Below, in pieces: positions 21,945-29,699 of a stretch of 30,657 nt of DNA. The position numbers and the translations under genes are program-made. Source of the stretch: an uncultured Limnohabitans sp. (GTDB lineage Bacteria > Pseudomonadota > Gammaproteobacteria > Burkholderiales > Burkholderiaceae_C); assembly GCA_937928195.1 (NCBI GenBank), contig CALEYZ010000089.1, forward strand, positions 1-30,657, read 5' to 3'. The notes under the pieces are model-generated. The model searched no databases and was not told where the DNA came from. It saw only the letters and a list, made by a program, of their open reading frames with translations. Within the stretch, counting starts at the first letter, position 1. Each line of letters starts with the position of its first letter.

Positions 21945-23705
21945 GTGACTACCCACATGTCCGACACCTCTTCCAATCCAGCCATCGTGGCTCAAGGCGC
22001 CGTTAGGCGCTTACCACGGTGGGTGTTGCTGTCATTTTGCTTGGCTTATGTGTTGCCTGGCTTTGTAGGAAGAACCCCCTGGAAAGCAGATGACATGGAA
22101 GCCTTTGGTTTCATGTTGCATCTGGCTCAGGCAATGGGGCCAGAAACTATTTCTTGGCTCAAACCTAGCTTGCTTGGACAAGCGGACCCCCTTGCGGCAC
22201 TTCTGCCCTATTGGCTCGGTGCGTGGGCCATCCAACTCAGCCCGTCAGCCATGCCCATGGATTTGGCCGCACGCTTGCCCTTCATTGGTTTGCTGACCTT
22301 GACCCTCGCTGCCACTTGGTACGGTGTGTATGCCTTGGCCCGAACACCTGCGGCGCAACCTGTGACTTTTGCTTTTGGCGGTGAAGCACGCCCTGCTGAT
22401 TACGCCAGGGCCATTGCGGATGGCGGACTGCTCGCCTTGCTCGCCTGTTTAGGTTTGGCCAGACTGTCTCACGAAGCCACACCCGCACTCGCACAATTGA
22501 GTTTTTCGACGCTGCTCTTTTTTGCACTGGCCAATTTACCGCGCAAACGAATTGGCGCTTGGGTCAGCGCGGCCATCGCAATTGTGGGATTGGCGCTTTC
22601 TGGTGCACCCGCATTGGCCATGATTTTGGGCATCGGTGGTGCCTTCATCATGGCACTGGACACTCACAAACCCAGTGCATTGCGTGCACGCAGCGTCGAT
22701 GTGGCATGGGTGCTGCTGATCTGTTTAGCAACTGCCGCCTTGGTCAGTGCACTGGGCTTGTGGCGTTGGCGAGTGGCGTACTCCCACGTGCTCGAAATCA
22801 AAGCAATAACACGCCTGCTGCTTTGGTTCACATGGCCCGCCTGGCCCTTGGCACTGTGGACCCTTTGGCGTTGGCGTTATCAACTCAAGCAGCTGAGTGC
22901 CAACCCACACCTTGCCTTGCCGCTTTGGTTTGTCATTGTGGCCATGGGGACCACATGGCTCTCGGGCTTGAGTGACCGCGCTTTGTTGTTGGGTTTGCCA
23001 GCCATGGCCACTTTGGCTGCGTTTGCATTGCCAACATTGCGGCGCAGCGTCGGTGCGTTGATTGACTGGTTCACTTTGGTGTTCTTCAGTGCAGGTGCCT
23101 TGATCATTTGGGTTGTTTGGACATCGATGCAAACGGGTTTGCCTGCACAGCCTGCCATCAACGTTGCACGCCTCGCCCCAGGATTCACGCCTGTCTTTTC
23201 TGCAATGGCTTTTGCCTGTGCCTTGTTGGCATCCCTGGTATGGGCCAGCTTGGTGAAATGGCGCGCTGGACGCCACCGATCAGCCATTTGGAAAAGCATG
23301 GCGCTGCCGGCCGGTGGCGCTACTTTGTGCTGGCTCTTGGTGATGACGCTGTGGCTGCCCCTGCTCGACTTTGCTCGCAGCTATGCACCCTTGGTTCTCA
23401 AGGTTAGCGGCATGATGGGCGATACAGCTTGTGTTCAATACTACGGCTTAACGCGTGCACAGGGTGCTGCGTTTGAATTTCACGGTAATCTCAAATTGCG
23501 GCCCGCCCATCTCAAAACAGATGCACCACAAATCCAGTCAGACGAATGCAAGTGGCTGATCGTGGATACACAAGCACTTGGCACCTTGAAAACAGACATT
23601 GACATGTCCGCATGGCAATTGCATGCAACCGTCCGTCGCCCCTCCGACAACAACGAAGACATCGTTTTGTACAAGCGAACAGCACAGGCAAACGCCAAAA
23701 TTTAA
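21945..23705 (+). CDS. ArnT/PMT-like (GT39-type) integral membrane glycosyltransferase
   Basis: A 586-residue multi-pass protein of the GT-C glycosyltransferase group, using a lipid-linked sugar donor on the periplasmic side. After the first helix (VLLSFCLAYVLPGFVG) comes GRTPWKADDMEAF, where Asp49-Asp50 match the acidic pair of the first periplasmic loop that is catalytic in ArnT/PMT enzymes. About ten or more hydrophobic helices follow to about residue 480, then a soluble C-terminal domain (CVQYYGLTRAQGAAFEF and on). The acceptor (lipid A, protein or polysaccharide) cannot be told. GTG 21945 is the first in-frame start and ATG 21957 an alternative; neither has a Shine-Dalgarno sequence. A MATE gene follows after 14 bp, probably in the same transcript. 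Confidence 0.8.
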   Translation: MTTHMSDTSSNPAIVAQGAVRRLPRWVLLSFCLAYVLPGFVGRTPWKADDMEAFGFMLHLAQAMGPETISWLKPSLLGQADPLAALLPYWLGAWAIQLSPSAMPMDLAARLPFIGLLTLTLAATWYGVYALARTPAAQPVTFAFGGEARPADYARAIADGGLLALLACLGLARLSHEATPALAQLSFSTLLFFALANLPRKRIGAWVSAAIAIVGLALSGAPALAMILGIGGAFIMALDTHKPSALRARSVDVAWVLLICLATAALVSALGLWRWRVAYSHVLEIKAITRLLLWFTWPAWPLALWTLWRWRYQLKQLSANPHLALPLWFVIVAMGTTWLSGLSDRALLLGLPAMATLAAFALPTLRRSVGALIDWFTLVFFSAGALIIWVVWTSMQTGLPAQPAINVARLAPGFTPVFSAMAFACALLASLVWASLVKWRAGRHRSAIWKSMALPAGGATLCWLLVMTLWLPLLDFARSYAPLVLKVSGMMGDTACVQYYGLTRAQGAAFEFHGNLKLRPAHLKTDAPQIQSDECKWLIVDTQALGTLKTDIDMSAWQLHATVRRPSDNNEDIVLYKRTAQANAKI

Positions 23706-23719
23706 GCTTGTGTTCTTGA

Positions 23720-25060
23720 ATGTTTGAAGCACGCACCATCACCCGACATGCTGGGACTGTTTTGATTGGCCAACTGGCCGTCATGGCATTTGGCATTGCA
23801 GACACCCTGATTGCAGGTCGATACGACGCGTCAGCTTTGGCTGCTTTGTCTGTTGGGTCCTCCATTTACATCAGCATTTATGTTGCGTTGAATGGCTTGA
23901 TGCAGGCCTTGTTACCCGTATGGTCCGAGTTGCGTGGCGCAGGAAACAAAGTAGCCCTTGGTAAATCCGTGCGGCAAGCACTTTATTTGTGTGGTGGCGT
24001 CATTGTGCTCGGCAGTATGGCCCTCTTGTTGCCAGATCCTTGGTTGAATGCCACGCAAGTGCCCACGGTGTTGCAGGCAGATGTCCGCGCCTATCTCCGA
24101 ATTTTGGCAGTGGCCGTCGGCCCCTCACTTTTGTTTCGCATGTACGCCACACTGAACCAAAGTTTGGGCATGCCCTTGCGCGTCACTGCGCTGCAAATAG
24201 CGGCTTTGGGCATCAAAATTCCACTCTCCATTTGGTTCACCTTGGGGGGCTGGGGCTTAGAAGCGCAAGGCGTGGTGGGGTGTGCATGGGCCACACTGGT
24301 CGTAAATACTTGGCTCATGTTGATGGGCGTCTATTATTTGCGTCATCACCCCATGTACGCTGCGTACAAAATTTGGCAACCACTTGAAGCGGTTCACTGG
24401 CCAACCCTGCGTCAATTTTTACGTCTGGGTGTGCCTTCGGCGTTGTCGTTGATGGTGGAAGTCACCGCTTTCACCATGATGGCATTGTTCATCTCAAGAC
24501 AAGGCGTGGTGGCTGCAGCCAGTCATCAAATTGCATCTAGCTTGGCCAGCCTTTTGTACATGGTGCCATTGGCACTGGGCATTGCCTGCAGTTCGCGTGT
24601 TGGTTTTTGGATGGGCGCTAATCACGCTCGACATGCAGAACAAGCAGCGCATACGGGACTCCAACTTTGTCTTGGCATGGCTTTGATTTGCAGTGGCATG
24701 CTGGCATTCAATCGCGAACTGTTGGCGCATTTATTTTCAGCCAATACCGAAGTCGCAATCGCTGCAAGTACTTTGTTAGCATGGGTCGCGCTTTATCATT
24801 TGGTCGATGCACTGCAGGCGGTATGCGCCTTCATTTTGCGCTGTTATCGAATGACGCTGTTGCCCTTGTTCATTTACAGCATCATGCTGTGGGGCGTCGG
24901 CTTAGGAGGCGCTTATTTCTGGGCTTATGAAGGCTTAGGCACGTGGCCTGCACGCCCCGAAGTCAGCACTTTTTGGGCTGCCAGCAGTGCTGCACTGAGC
25001 ATTGTGATGGTGGCGTTTGTGGCACTTGTTTTGTGGGTCGCCAAGCAACGTCGCCTTTAA
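23720..25060 (+). CDS. MATE family efflux transporter
   Basis: A 446-residue, roughly 12-helix transporter of the multidrug and toxic compound extrusion family, driven by Na+ or H+. The N-terminal pattern IGQLAVMAFGIADTLIAGRYDASALAALSVG is characteristic of MATE helix 1-2, and the second-half repeat is seen in FLRLGVPSALSLMVEVTAFTMMALFISRQGVVAAASHQIA. It starts 14 bp after the glycosyltransferase gene with a weak ribosome site. Co-location with a GT-C enzyme could mean export of a lipid-linked or cell-envelope intermediate, since MATE proteins belong to the MOP superfamily with flippases, but drug export is equally possible. Confidence 0.92.
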   Translation: MFEARTITRHAGTVLIGQLAVMAFGIADTLIAGRYDASALAALSVGSSIYISIYVALNGLMQALLPVWSELRGAGNKVALGKSVRQALYLCGGVIVLGSMALLLPDPWLNATQVPTVLQADVRAYLRILAVAVGPSLLFRMYATLNQSLGMPLRVTALQIAALGIKIPLSIWFTLGGWGLEAQGVVGCAWATLVVNTWLMLMGVYYLRHHPMYAAYKIWQPLEAVHWPTLRQFLRLGVPSALSLMVEVTAFTMMALFISRQGVVAAASHQIASSLASLLYMVPLALGIACSSRVGFWMGANHARHAEQAAHTGLQLCLGMALICSGMLAFNRELLAHLFSANTEVAIAASTLLAWVALYHLVDALQAVCAFILRCYRMTLLPLFIYSIMLWGVGLGGAYFWAYEGLGTWPARPEVSTFWAASSAALSIVMVAFVALVLWVAKQRRL

Positions 25061-25062
25061 TT

Positions 25063-25071
25063 TGTCAAAAT
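25063..25071 (+). promoter_or_regulatory. Extended -10 element upstream of the ABM-domain gene
   Basis: TGTCAAAAT, identical to the element before trxA, lies 47 bp before the ATG at 25119. No clear -35 is seen. Confidence 0.4.
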
Positions 25072-25118
25072 ACGCGCATCTTGCAACGCGCCTCGCCACA
25101 TCCTCTTAAAGGTCACAC

Positions 25119-25418
25119 ATGATTCTCGAACTTGCAGACATTCGCATCGCACCAGGCCAGCAACAGGCCTTTGAAGAAGCCATTGCACGTGGCTTAAAAA
25201 CAGTTATTTCACGCGCAAAAGGATTTCAAGGCGCCAAGGTCAACCGAGGCATCGAAAGTCCTGAACGATTTGTCCTGCAAATTTTCTGGGACACGTTGGA
25301 AGATCACACCGTGGGCTTTAGAGAGTCTCCCTTGTTTGCAGAATGGCGCGCCATTGTGGGCCCCTTCTTTGCCGCGCCACCCGTCGTGGAACATTTTGAG
25401 TTGACCTACAAAAGTTAA
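25119..25418 (+). CDS. Antibiotic biosynthesis monooxygenase (ABM) domain protein
   Basis: A 99-residue protein covering one complete ABM/dimeric alpha-beta barrel domain: ILELADIRIAPGQQQAFEEAI begins the fold, and the pattern FVLQIFWDTLEDHTVGFRESPLFAEWR is typical of the family. Members are small cofactor-free monooxygenases or heme-degrading-like enzymes, often of unknown substrate. AAAGG lies upstream of the ATG. It follows the MATE gene by 58 bp with its own probable promoter, and faces the convergent marR gene with a 39-bp gap. Function beyond the fold is not evident. Confidence 0.85.
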   Translation: MILELADIRIAPGQQQAFEEAIARGLKTVISRAKGFQGAKVNRGIESPERFVLQIFWDTLEDHTVGFRESPLFAEWRAIVGPFFAAPPVVEHFELTYKS

Positions 25419-25457
25419 TGCAACGGAAGGCATGCACATTGGTGCAGCCTTTGTGGC

Positions 25458-25904
25458 TCACACCGATGAATTGCGCTCGTGGCCGTCCACCAGTTTGATC
25501 AGTAACGCGCTCAGTGTCTGTGCCTCTTCTGAGTTGAGGGGGCTCAGAATTTTTTCTTGGACCCGTTCCACGGTGCGTTTCATTTGCAATGTGGCTTCGT
25601 GCCCGGCCGGTGTCAGCCACAAGAGCTTACGTCGACGGTCGAGTTGATCTGACTCACGGCGAATCCACGCTTTGGCCTCCAAACGACCAATGACCGAACC
25701 CGAAGTGGCTGCATCAAATGCCACACGATTGGCCAACGTCACTTGGTCCACACCCGGGGCGTCCATCACCGCATTCAAAATAGCAAACTGCACTGGCGTG
25801 ACGTCTTCGGTTGCCAGCTCGCTCATGAACAACGCCACCGCAATTTGATGTGCGCGGCGCACCAAATGACCTGGCGCTTGTGCAAAATCAAAACTCTTGT
25901 TCAT
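25458..25904 (-). CDS. MarR-family transcriptional regulator
   Basis: A 148-residue winged-helix regulator, the usual MarR length. The helix-turn-helix region is seen as LTPVQFAILNAVMDAPG-like sequence (VTPVQFAILNAV), VDQVTLANRVAFDAATSGSVIGRLEAKAWIRR, and the wing DQLDRRRKLLWLTPAG. The protein is divergent from the FAH/TRAP genes across a 101-bp gap holding a perfect palindrome, so it very likely represses them (and itself) until an aromatic or organic-acid ligand binds. On the minus strand TTAACT and CATAGT, 16 bp apart, could serve as its own promoter near 25909-25936. The start is ATG 25904. Confidence 0.92.
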   Translation of the reverse strand: MNKSFDFAQAPGHLVRRAHQIAVALFMSELATEDVTPVQFAILNAVMDAPGVDQVTLANRVAFDAATSGSVIGRLEAKAWIRRESDQLDRRRKLLWLTPAGHEATLQMKRTVERVQEKILSPLNSEEAQTLSALLIKLVDGHERNSSV

Positions 25905-25944
25905 AACACTATGATGGACCCCATTGGACAGTTAAACCTGTTAA

Positions 25945-25956
25945 TAAGTATACTTA
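25945..25956. promoter_or_regulatory. Candidate MarR operator palindrome
   Basis: TAAGTATACTTA is a perfect 12-bp inverted repeat in the intergenic region between marR and the FAH gene. A possible -10 (TAGATT, 25975-25980) for the FAH gene puts its -35 at or beside this palindrome, so bound protein would block RNA polymerase. Confidence 0.55.
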
Positions 25957-26005
25957 CGAAAACTCTTTTTTGCCTAGATTGAAACTCTTTTACTGAAAGG
26001 TTCCC

Positions 26006-26710
26006 ATGAGCTTTGTTTTTGCACCAACTCAAGTGTCTGCCGTCCCCATTTTGGGACAAGCCGAACAGTTTCCCGTTCGCCGTATTTATTGCGTGGGTCG
26101 CAATTATGAAGAACATGCAAAGGAGATGGGATTCACAGGTCGCGAGGCCCCCTTCTTTTTTCTCAAGCCCGCAGATGCTTTGGTCGTTGTCAATGCCGGC
26201 GAAACTGGCCACATGCCCTACCCCAGCTTGACACAAAACTTGCACCATGAAATTGAATTGGTGGTGGCCATTGGCACAGGTGGCAAAAACATCAAAGCAG
26301 CAGATGCAGAAAAGCACATCTTTGGCTATGCCGTAGGCTTGGACATGACACGCCGTGACTTGCAAAATGAAATGAAAAAACTGGGTCGCCCCTGGTGCAT
26401 TGGCAAAGGCTTCGACAAGTCTGCCCCCATTGGCCCCATCACACTCAAATCCAAGGCAGGTGATGTGAACAACGCTGCCATTGACTTGCTGGTCAATGGC
26501 CAAGTACGTCAAAGCAGCACAGTGGCCAAGCTCATTTGGAATGTGGCCGAAACCATTGAGCACTTGTCTGCAGCATGGGAATTGCAGCCAGGCGATTTGA
26601 TCTTTACTGGAACGCCTGAAGGCGTTGCCGCCGTTGTAGCAGGTGACACCTTGGTTGGACAAGTTGCCGGCTTGGGTTCATTGACGGTGAAGATTGATCC
26701 TGCAGCCTGA
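26006..26710 (+). CDS. FAH-family hydrolase (fumarylpyruvate hydrolase-like)
   Basis: A 234-residue single-domain member of the fumarylacetoacetate hydrolase superfamily. Metal ligands are Glu82 and Glu84 in LHHEIELVVAIG and Asp113 in GLDMTRRDLQ. CVGRNYEEHAKEMG and the C-terminal GDLIFTGTPEGVAAVVAGD are also diagnostic. The pattern resembles fumarylpyruvate/maleylpyruvate hydrolases of the gentisate route (NagK-like), cleaving a beta-diketo acid, but related enzymes act on ureidoglycolate, 2-oxo-hydroxy acids and others. AAAGG lies upstream of the ATG. It is divergent from marR and 46 bp before dctQ, suggesting it processes what the TRAP transporter imports. Confidence 0.9.
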   Translation: MSFVFAPTQVSAVPILGQAEQFPVRRIYCVGRNYEEHAKEMGFTGREAPFFFLKPADALVVVNAGETGHMPYPSLTQNLHHEIELVVAIGTGGKNIKAADAEKHIFGYAVGLDMTRRDLQNEMKKLGRPWCIGKGFDKSAPIGPITLKSKAGDVNNAAIDLLVNGQVRQSSTVAKLIWNVAETIEHLSAAWELQPGDLIFTGTPEGVAAVVAGDTLVGQVAGLGSLTVKIDPAA

Positions 26711-26756
26711 AACAAAAGACATCAATGAGGCAATCGCCTCGCTCCTGGGGAAACAC

Positions 26757-27245
26757 ATGAAAATTCTCGAACTTCTGGCCAAGTTATGCAGTGTCTTATC
26801 AGGCATCTTGCTGACTTTCATCACACTCATGACCTGCTACAGCTTGATCGGCAGAAACACCACGGGTGACACCATTGTGGGTGACTTCGAGTTAACAGGC
26901 GTGGCCACAGGCGCAGCGATTGCTTTGTTCATGCCATTGTGTCAACTCAAAAAAGCCAACATCATTGTTGACTTTTTCACGGCCAAGGCCAGCGAAGCCA
27001 CCATCGTTCAGCTTGACAGATTGGGGGCCTTGTTCATGGCAGCAACCTTTACCCTGTTGGCTTGGCGCACCTATCTGGGAGGCATGAATGCTTGGATCTC
27101 ACAATCCGGATCCATGATGCTGGGTTTTCCAGAATGGATCGTGTTTGCGGCCATGACGCCGCCCTTGGCTTTGAGTGCCTTGATTGCTTTTGTACAAGCC
27201 CTCATGGGTGACAAATTTGTTGTTAGCGAAGGAGCATCCGCATGA
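26757..27245 (+). CDS. dctQ: TRAP transporter small permease (DctQ)
   Basis: A 162-residue four-helix membrane subunit of a tripartite ATP-independent periplasmic transporter. It starts MKILELLAKLCSVLSGILLTF and shows four hydrophobic segments; FELTGVATGAAIALFMPLCQLKKANI is typical of the DctQ family. The frame opens at a TTG at 26694, but ATG 26757, after a GGGG-containing ribosome site, gives the normal family N-terminus. Its stop overlaps the dctM start by 4 bp (ATGA), so the two permease subunits are coupled, as usual. Confidence 0.9.
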   Translation: MKILELLAKLCSVLSGILLTFITLMTCYSLIGRNTTGDTIVGDFELTGVATGAAIALFMPLCQLKKANIIVDFFTAKASEATIVQLDRLGALFMAATFTLLAWRTYLGGMNAWISQSGSMMLGFPEWIVFAAMTPPLALSALIAFVQALMGDKFVVSEGASA

Positions 27246-28561
27246 GCGCTCTCACCTTGTGTTTGATTATTTTTGGCGCCATGCTGCTGCTGATGGCCAT
27301 TCGTGTGCCCATTTCTGTGGCCATGTTTGCAGCTGGCACCCTGGGCTACCTCATTCAAACCGGTTGGGGGGCTTACGCCAGCTTCCTCAACAACTTGGCC
27401 TTTGCGCGTTTTGCAAGCTATGACTTGTCGGTCATTCCTTTGTTCATCCTCATGGGGCACTTTGCAACACAAGGCGGCATCAGCAAGGCCTTGTTCCAAT
27501 TTGCAGCCAGCGTCATGGGACGTTTCAAAGGTGGCTTGGCCATGGCGGCCGTGTTGGCCAGTGCAGCCTTCGGCTCCATTTGTGGCTCGTCCGTGGCAAC
27601 AGCTGCCACCATCACCGGTGTGGCCTTGCCAGAAATGAAACGCCACGGCTACTCTGGCAGACTTTCAACCGGCACATTGGCTGCTGGCGGTACTTTGGGC
27701 ATTTTGATCCCTCCATCAGTGCCATTGGTCATCTACGCCATCTTGACGGAACAAAACATTGCCAAGCTGTTTGCTGCGGCCATGATCCCAGGCATCATCG
27801 CCATGGTGGGCTACATGATTGCCATCGCCATTTATGTTCGTCTGGTACCAGGACAAGCACCCGAAGTCGATGACAACATTGAGCGTTTCTCCATGGCCGC
27901 CTTGGCTGGCATTGCCCCCATTGCAGCTGTGTTCATCATTGTGTTTGGTGGCATTTACGGTGGTTTCTTCACACCCACGGAAGGTGCAGGCGTGGGTGCC
28001 GCATCCACATTCGTGGCCGCACTTCTCAAGCGTGAAATCAATTGGCCCAAATTCAAAGAATGCTTTTATGCCACGGCCGAAAGCTCCGCCATGATCTTCA
28101 TGATTTTCATTGGTGCCGACGTGATGAATTCATCACTGGCGCTCACCCAAGTCCCTAACCAACTGGCTGAAGTGGTGGGCGGCTGGGGTCTGGCGCCTCT
28201 GATGGTTGTCACAGCCATCTTGTTGTTCTATGTGATCTTGGGCGCCGTCATGGACGAGCTGAGCATGATCTTGCTCACCATTCCTATTTTCTTCCCCATG
28301 ATCATGGGTCTGGACTTTGGCATGGACAAAGAAATGACCGCTATCTGGTTTGGCATCATGGTCTTGATGACCGTTGGCTTTGGCATGCTGGCACCGCCGG
28401 TCGGCTTGAATGTCTATGTGGTCAACAGCATGGCCAAGGATGTGCCGATTTCAGAGAGCTACAAAGGCGTCATGCCCTTCCTCATCAGCGACACCATTCG
28501 AACCACCTTGCTGCTGTTCTTCCCCGGGATTTCCCTGTGGTTGATTCAATACGTTGCTTGA
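27242..28561 (+). CDS. dctM: TRAP transporter large permease (DctM)
   Basis: The 439-residue large membrane subunit that carries Na+-driven solute import. Canonical TRAP-M features are IRVPISVAMFAAGTLGY at the start, GSICGSSVATAATITGVALPEMKRHGYS, and GTLGILIPPSVPLVIYAILTEQ, with FGGIYGGFFTPTEGAGVGA in the second half and a final LAPPVGLNVYVVNSMA. Length is standard (about 430). It overlaps dctQ by 4 bp. The substrate is unknown; the neighbouring FAH hydrolase hints at an aromatic-derived or keto acid. Confidence 0.95.
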   Translation: MSALTLCLIIFGAMLLLMAIRVPISVAMFAAGTLGYLIQTGWGAYASFLNNLAFARFASYDLSVIPLFILMGHFATQGGISKALFQFAASVMGRFKGGLAMAAVLASAAFGSICGSSVATAATITGVALPEMKRHGYSGRLSTGTLAAGGTLGILIPPSVPLVIYAILTEQNIAKLFAAAMIPGIIAMVGYMIAIAIYVRLVPGQAPEVDDNIERFSMAALAGIAPIAAVFIIVFGGIYGGFFTPTEGAGVGAASTFVAALLKREINWPKFKECFYATAESSAMIFMIFIGADVMNSSLALTQVPNQLAEVVGGWGLAPLMVVTAILLFYVILGAVMDELSMILLTIPIFFPMIMGLDFGMDKEMTAIWFGIMVLMTVGFGMLAPPVGLNVYVVNSMAKDVPISESYKGVMPFLISDTIRTTLLLFFPGISLWLIQYVA

Positions 28562-28582
28562 TTTGGATTGAGTTTTTATCAC

Positions 28583-28610
28583 TTTGATCCGTTAACATTC
28601 ATTCCATAAT
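28583..28610 (+). promoter_or_regulatory. Possible internal promoter for dctP
   Basis: TTTGAT (28583-28588) and CATAAT (28605-28610) with a 16-bp spacer lie in the 64-bp gap between dctM and dctP. A separate promoter would allow more binding protein than permease, as TRAP systems require. Confidence 0.4.
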
Positions 28611-28625
28611 CAATTGGAGACTTTC

Positions 28626-29699
28626 ATGATTCAACGTCGCACACTTTTGAAATCTGGTGCAGCAGCCGCCATTGCAGCGCCTGCGCTGACAGGTTTTGCA
28701 CAACAAACGGTCACCCTCAAATTTCACACCTTCATGGCGCCGCAGTCCAATGTGTGGCTCAACATGCACAAAGCGTGGATGAACAAGGTCGAAAAAGAAT
28801 CAGGTGGACGAATTAAGTTCGAAGCCTATCCTGCCATGCAATTGGGCGGCACACCCGTGCAGTTGTATGACCAAGCCCGCGATGGTGTGGTGGACATCAT
28901 TTGGACTTTGCCAGGCAATACCGCCGGCCGTTTCCCTCGCGTGGAAGTCTTTGAGTTGCCCTTCATGATGACCAATGCCGAGGCCACTTCCAAAGCTTAT
29001 TGGGAATACGTGCAAACCATGGCCCCCGATGAGTTCAAAGACACGCAAGTGATTGCTTTGCAAGTTCACGGCCCCGGCGTCATTCACACGGCCGACAAAC
29101 CCGTGAAAAACGTGGCAGACATGAAGGGACTGAAAATGCGCGCACCGACGCGCCAAGTCACCAAACTGATGGGCACCTTGGGCGCAATTCCTGTTGGCAT
29201 GCCATTGCCAGGCATTCCAGACGCGCTTTCCAAAGGCACCATCAATGGCGCCGTCATTCCTTGGGAAGTTGTGCCTTCTGTGAAAGTCCACGAGTTGACC
29301 AAGTACCATGCAGAGTTTGATCCTGCAGGTGGCAGCCTCTACACCACCACCTTTGTGATGGCCATGAACAAAGCCAAATACAACGCCTTGCCGCCAGATT
29401 TGAAAAAAATCATCGACAACAACAGCGGCATGGAAACATCCGCTTGGCTTGGCAAAGTTCAGCAAGAGGGCGACATCCCAGGCCGCAAAGCTGCCAGCGA
29501 TCGCAACAATGCCATCTTCACTGTTAGCCCTGAAGAAGCGCAAGAGTTCCGCCGTAAATCTCGCGCCATCGAAGTTGAATGGGTTGAGGACATGAACAAA
29601 CGTGGCTACGATGGTCGTAAACTGCTGGACACAGCACGCGCCCTGATCGAGAAGCACACCAAAGCGCCAGCGGCCAAAGCCCCAGCGAAAAAAGCTTGA
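28626..29699 (+). CDS. dctP: TRAP transporter solute-binding protein (DctP)
   Basis: A 357-residue periplasmic binding protein of the DctP family. The N-terminus MIQRRTLLKSGAAAAIAAP is a Tat-type signal (RRTLLK) ending near TGFA. The body includes TVTLKFHTFMAPQSNVWLN and ADMKGLKMRAPTRQVTKLMGT, where the Arg of MRAPTRQ corresponds to the conserved carboxylate-binding Arg. GTINGAVIPWEV is also seen. GGAG precedes ATG 28626; the TTG at 28614 is rejected. The last ~15 residues (KAPAAKAPAKKA) form a Lys/Ala-rich tail unusual for the family. The gene lies after dctM rather than first in the operon. Its stop overlaps a TTG start of the Nudix gene. Confidence 0.93.
   Translation: MIQRRTLLKSGAAAAIAAPALTGFAQQTVTLKFHTFMAPQSNVWLNMHKAWMNKVEKESGGRIKFEAYPAMQLGGTPVQLYDQARDGVVDIIWTLPGNTAGRFPRVEVFELPFMMTNAEATSKAYWEYVQTMAPDEFKDTQVIALQVHGPGVIHTADKPVKNVADMKGLKMRAPTRQVTKLMGTLGAIPVGMPLPGIPDALSKGTINGAVIPWEVVPSVKVHELTKYHAEFDPAGGSLYTTTFVMAMNKAKYNALPPDLKKIIDNNSGMETSAWLGKVQQEGDIPGRKAASDRNNAIFTVSPEEAQEFRRKSRAIEVEWVEDMNKRGYDGRKLLDTARALIEKHTKAPAAKAPAKKA

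Noticed and set aside
25901..26662. 253-codon minus-strand frame covering the FAH gene and the marR promoter
   Set aside because: The FAH protein on the plus strand is clear; this frame is His/Cys/Asn-rich and would run through the marR start.
28800..29657. 285-codon minus-strand frame opposite dctP
   Set aside because: Shadow of a well supported TRAP binding protein gene; the His/Phe/Cys-rich translation has no domain.
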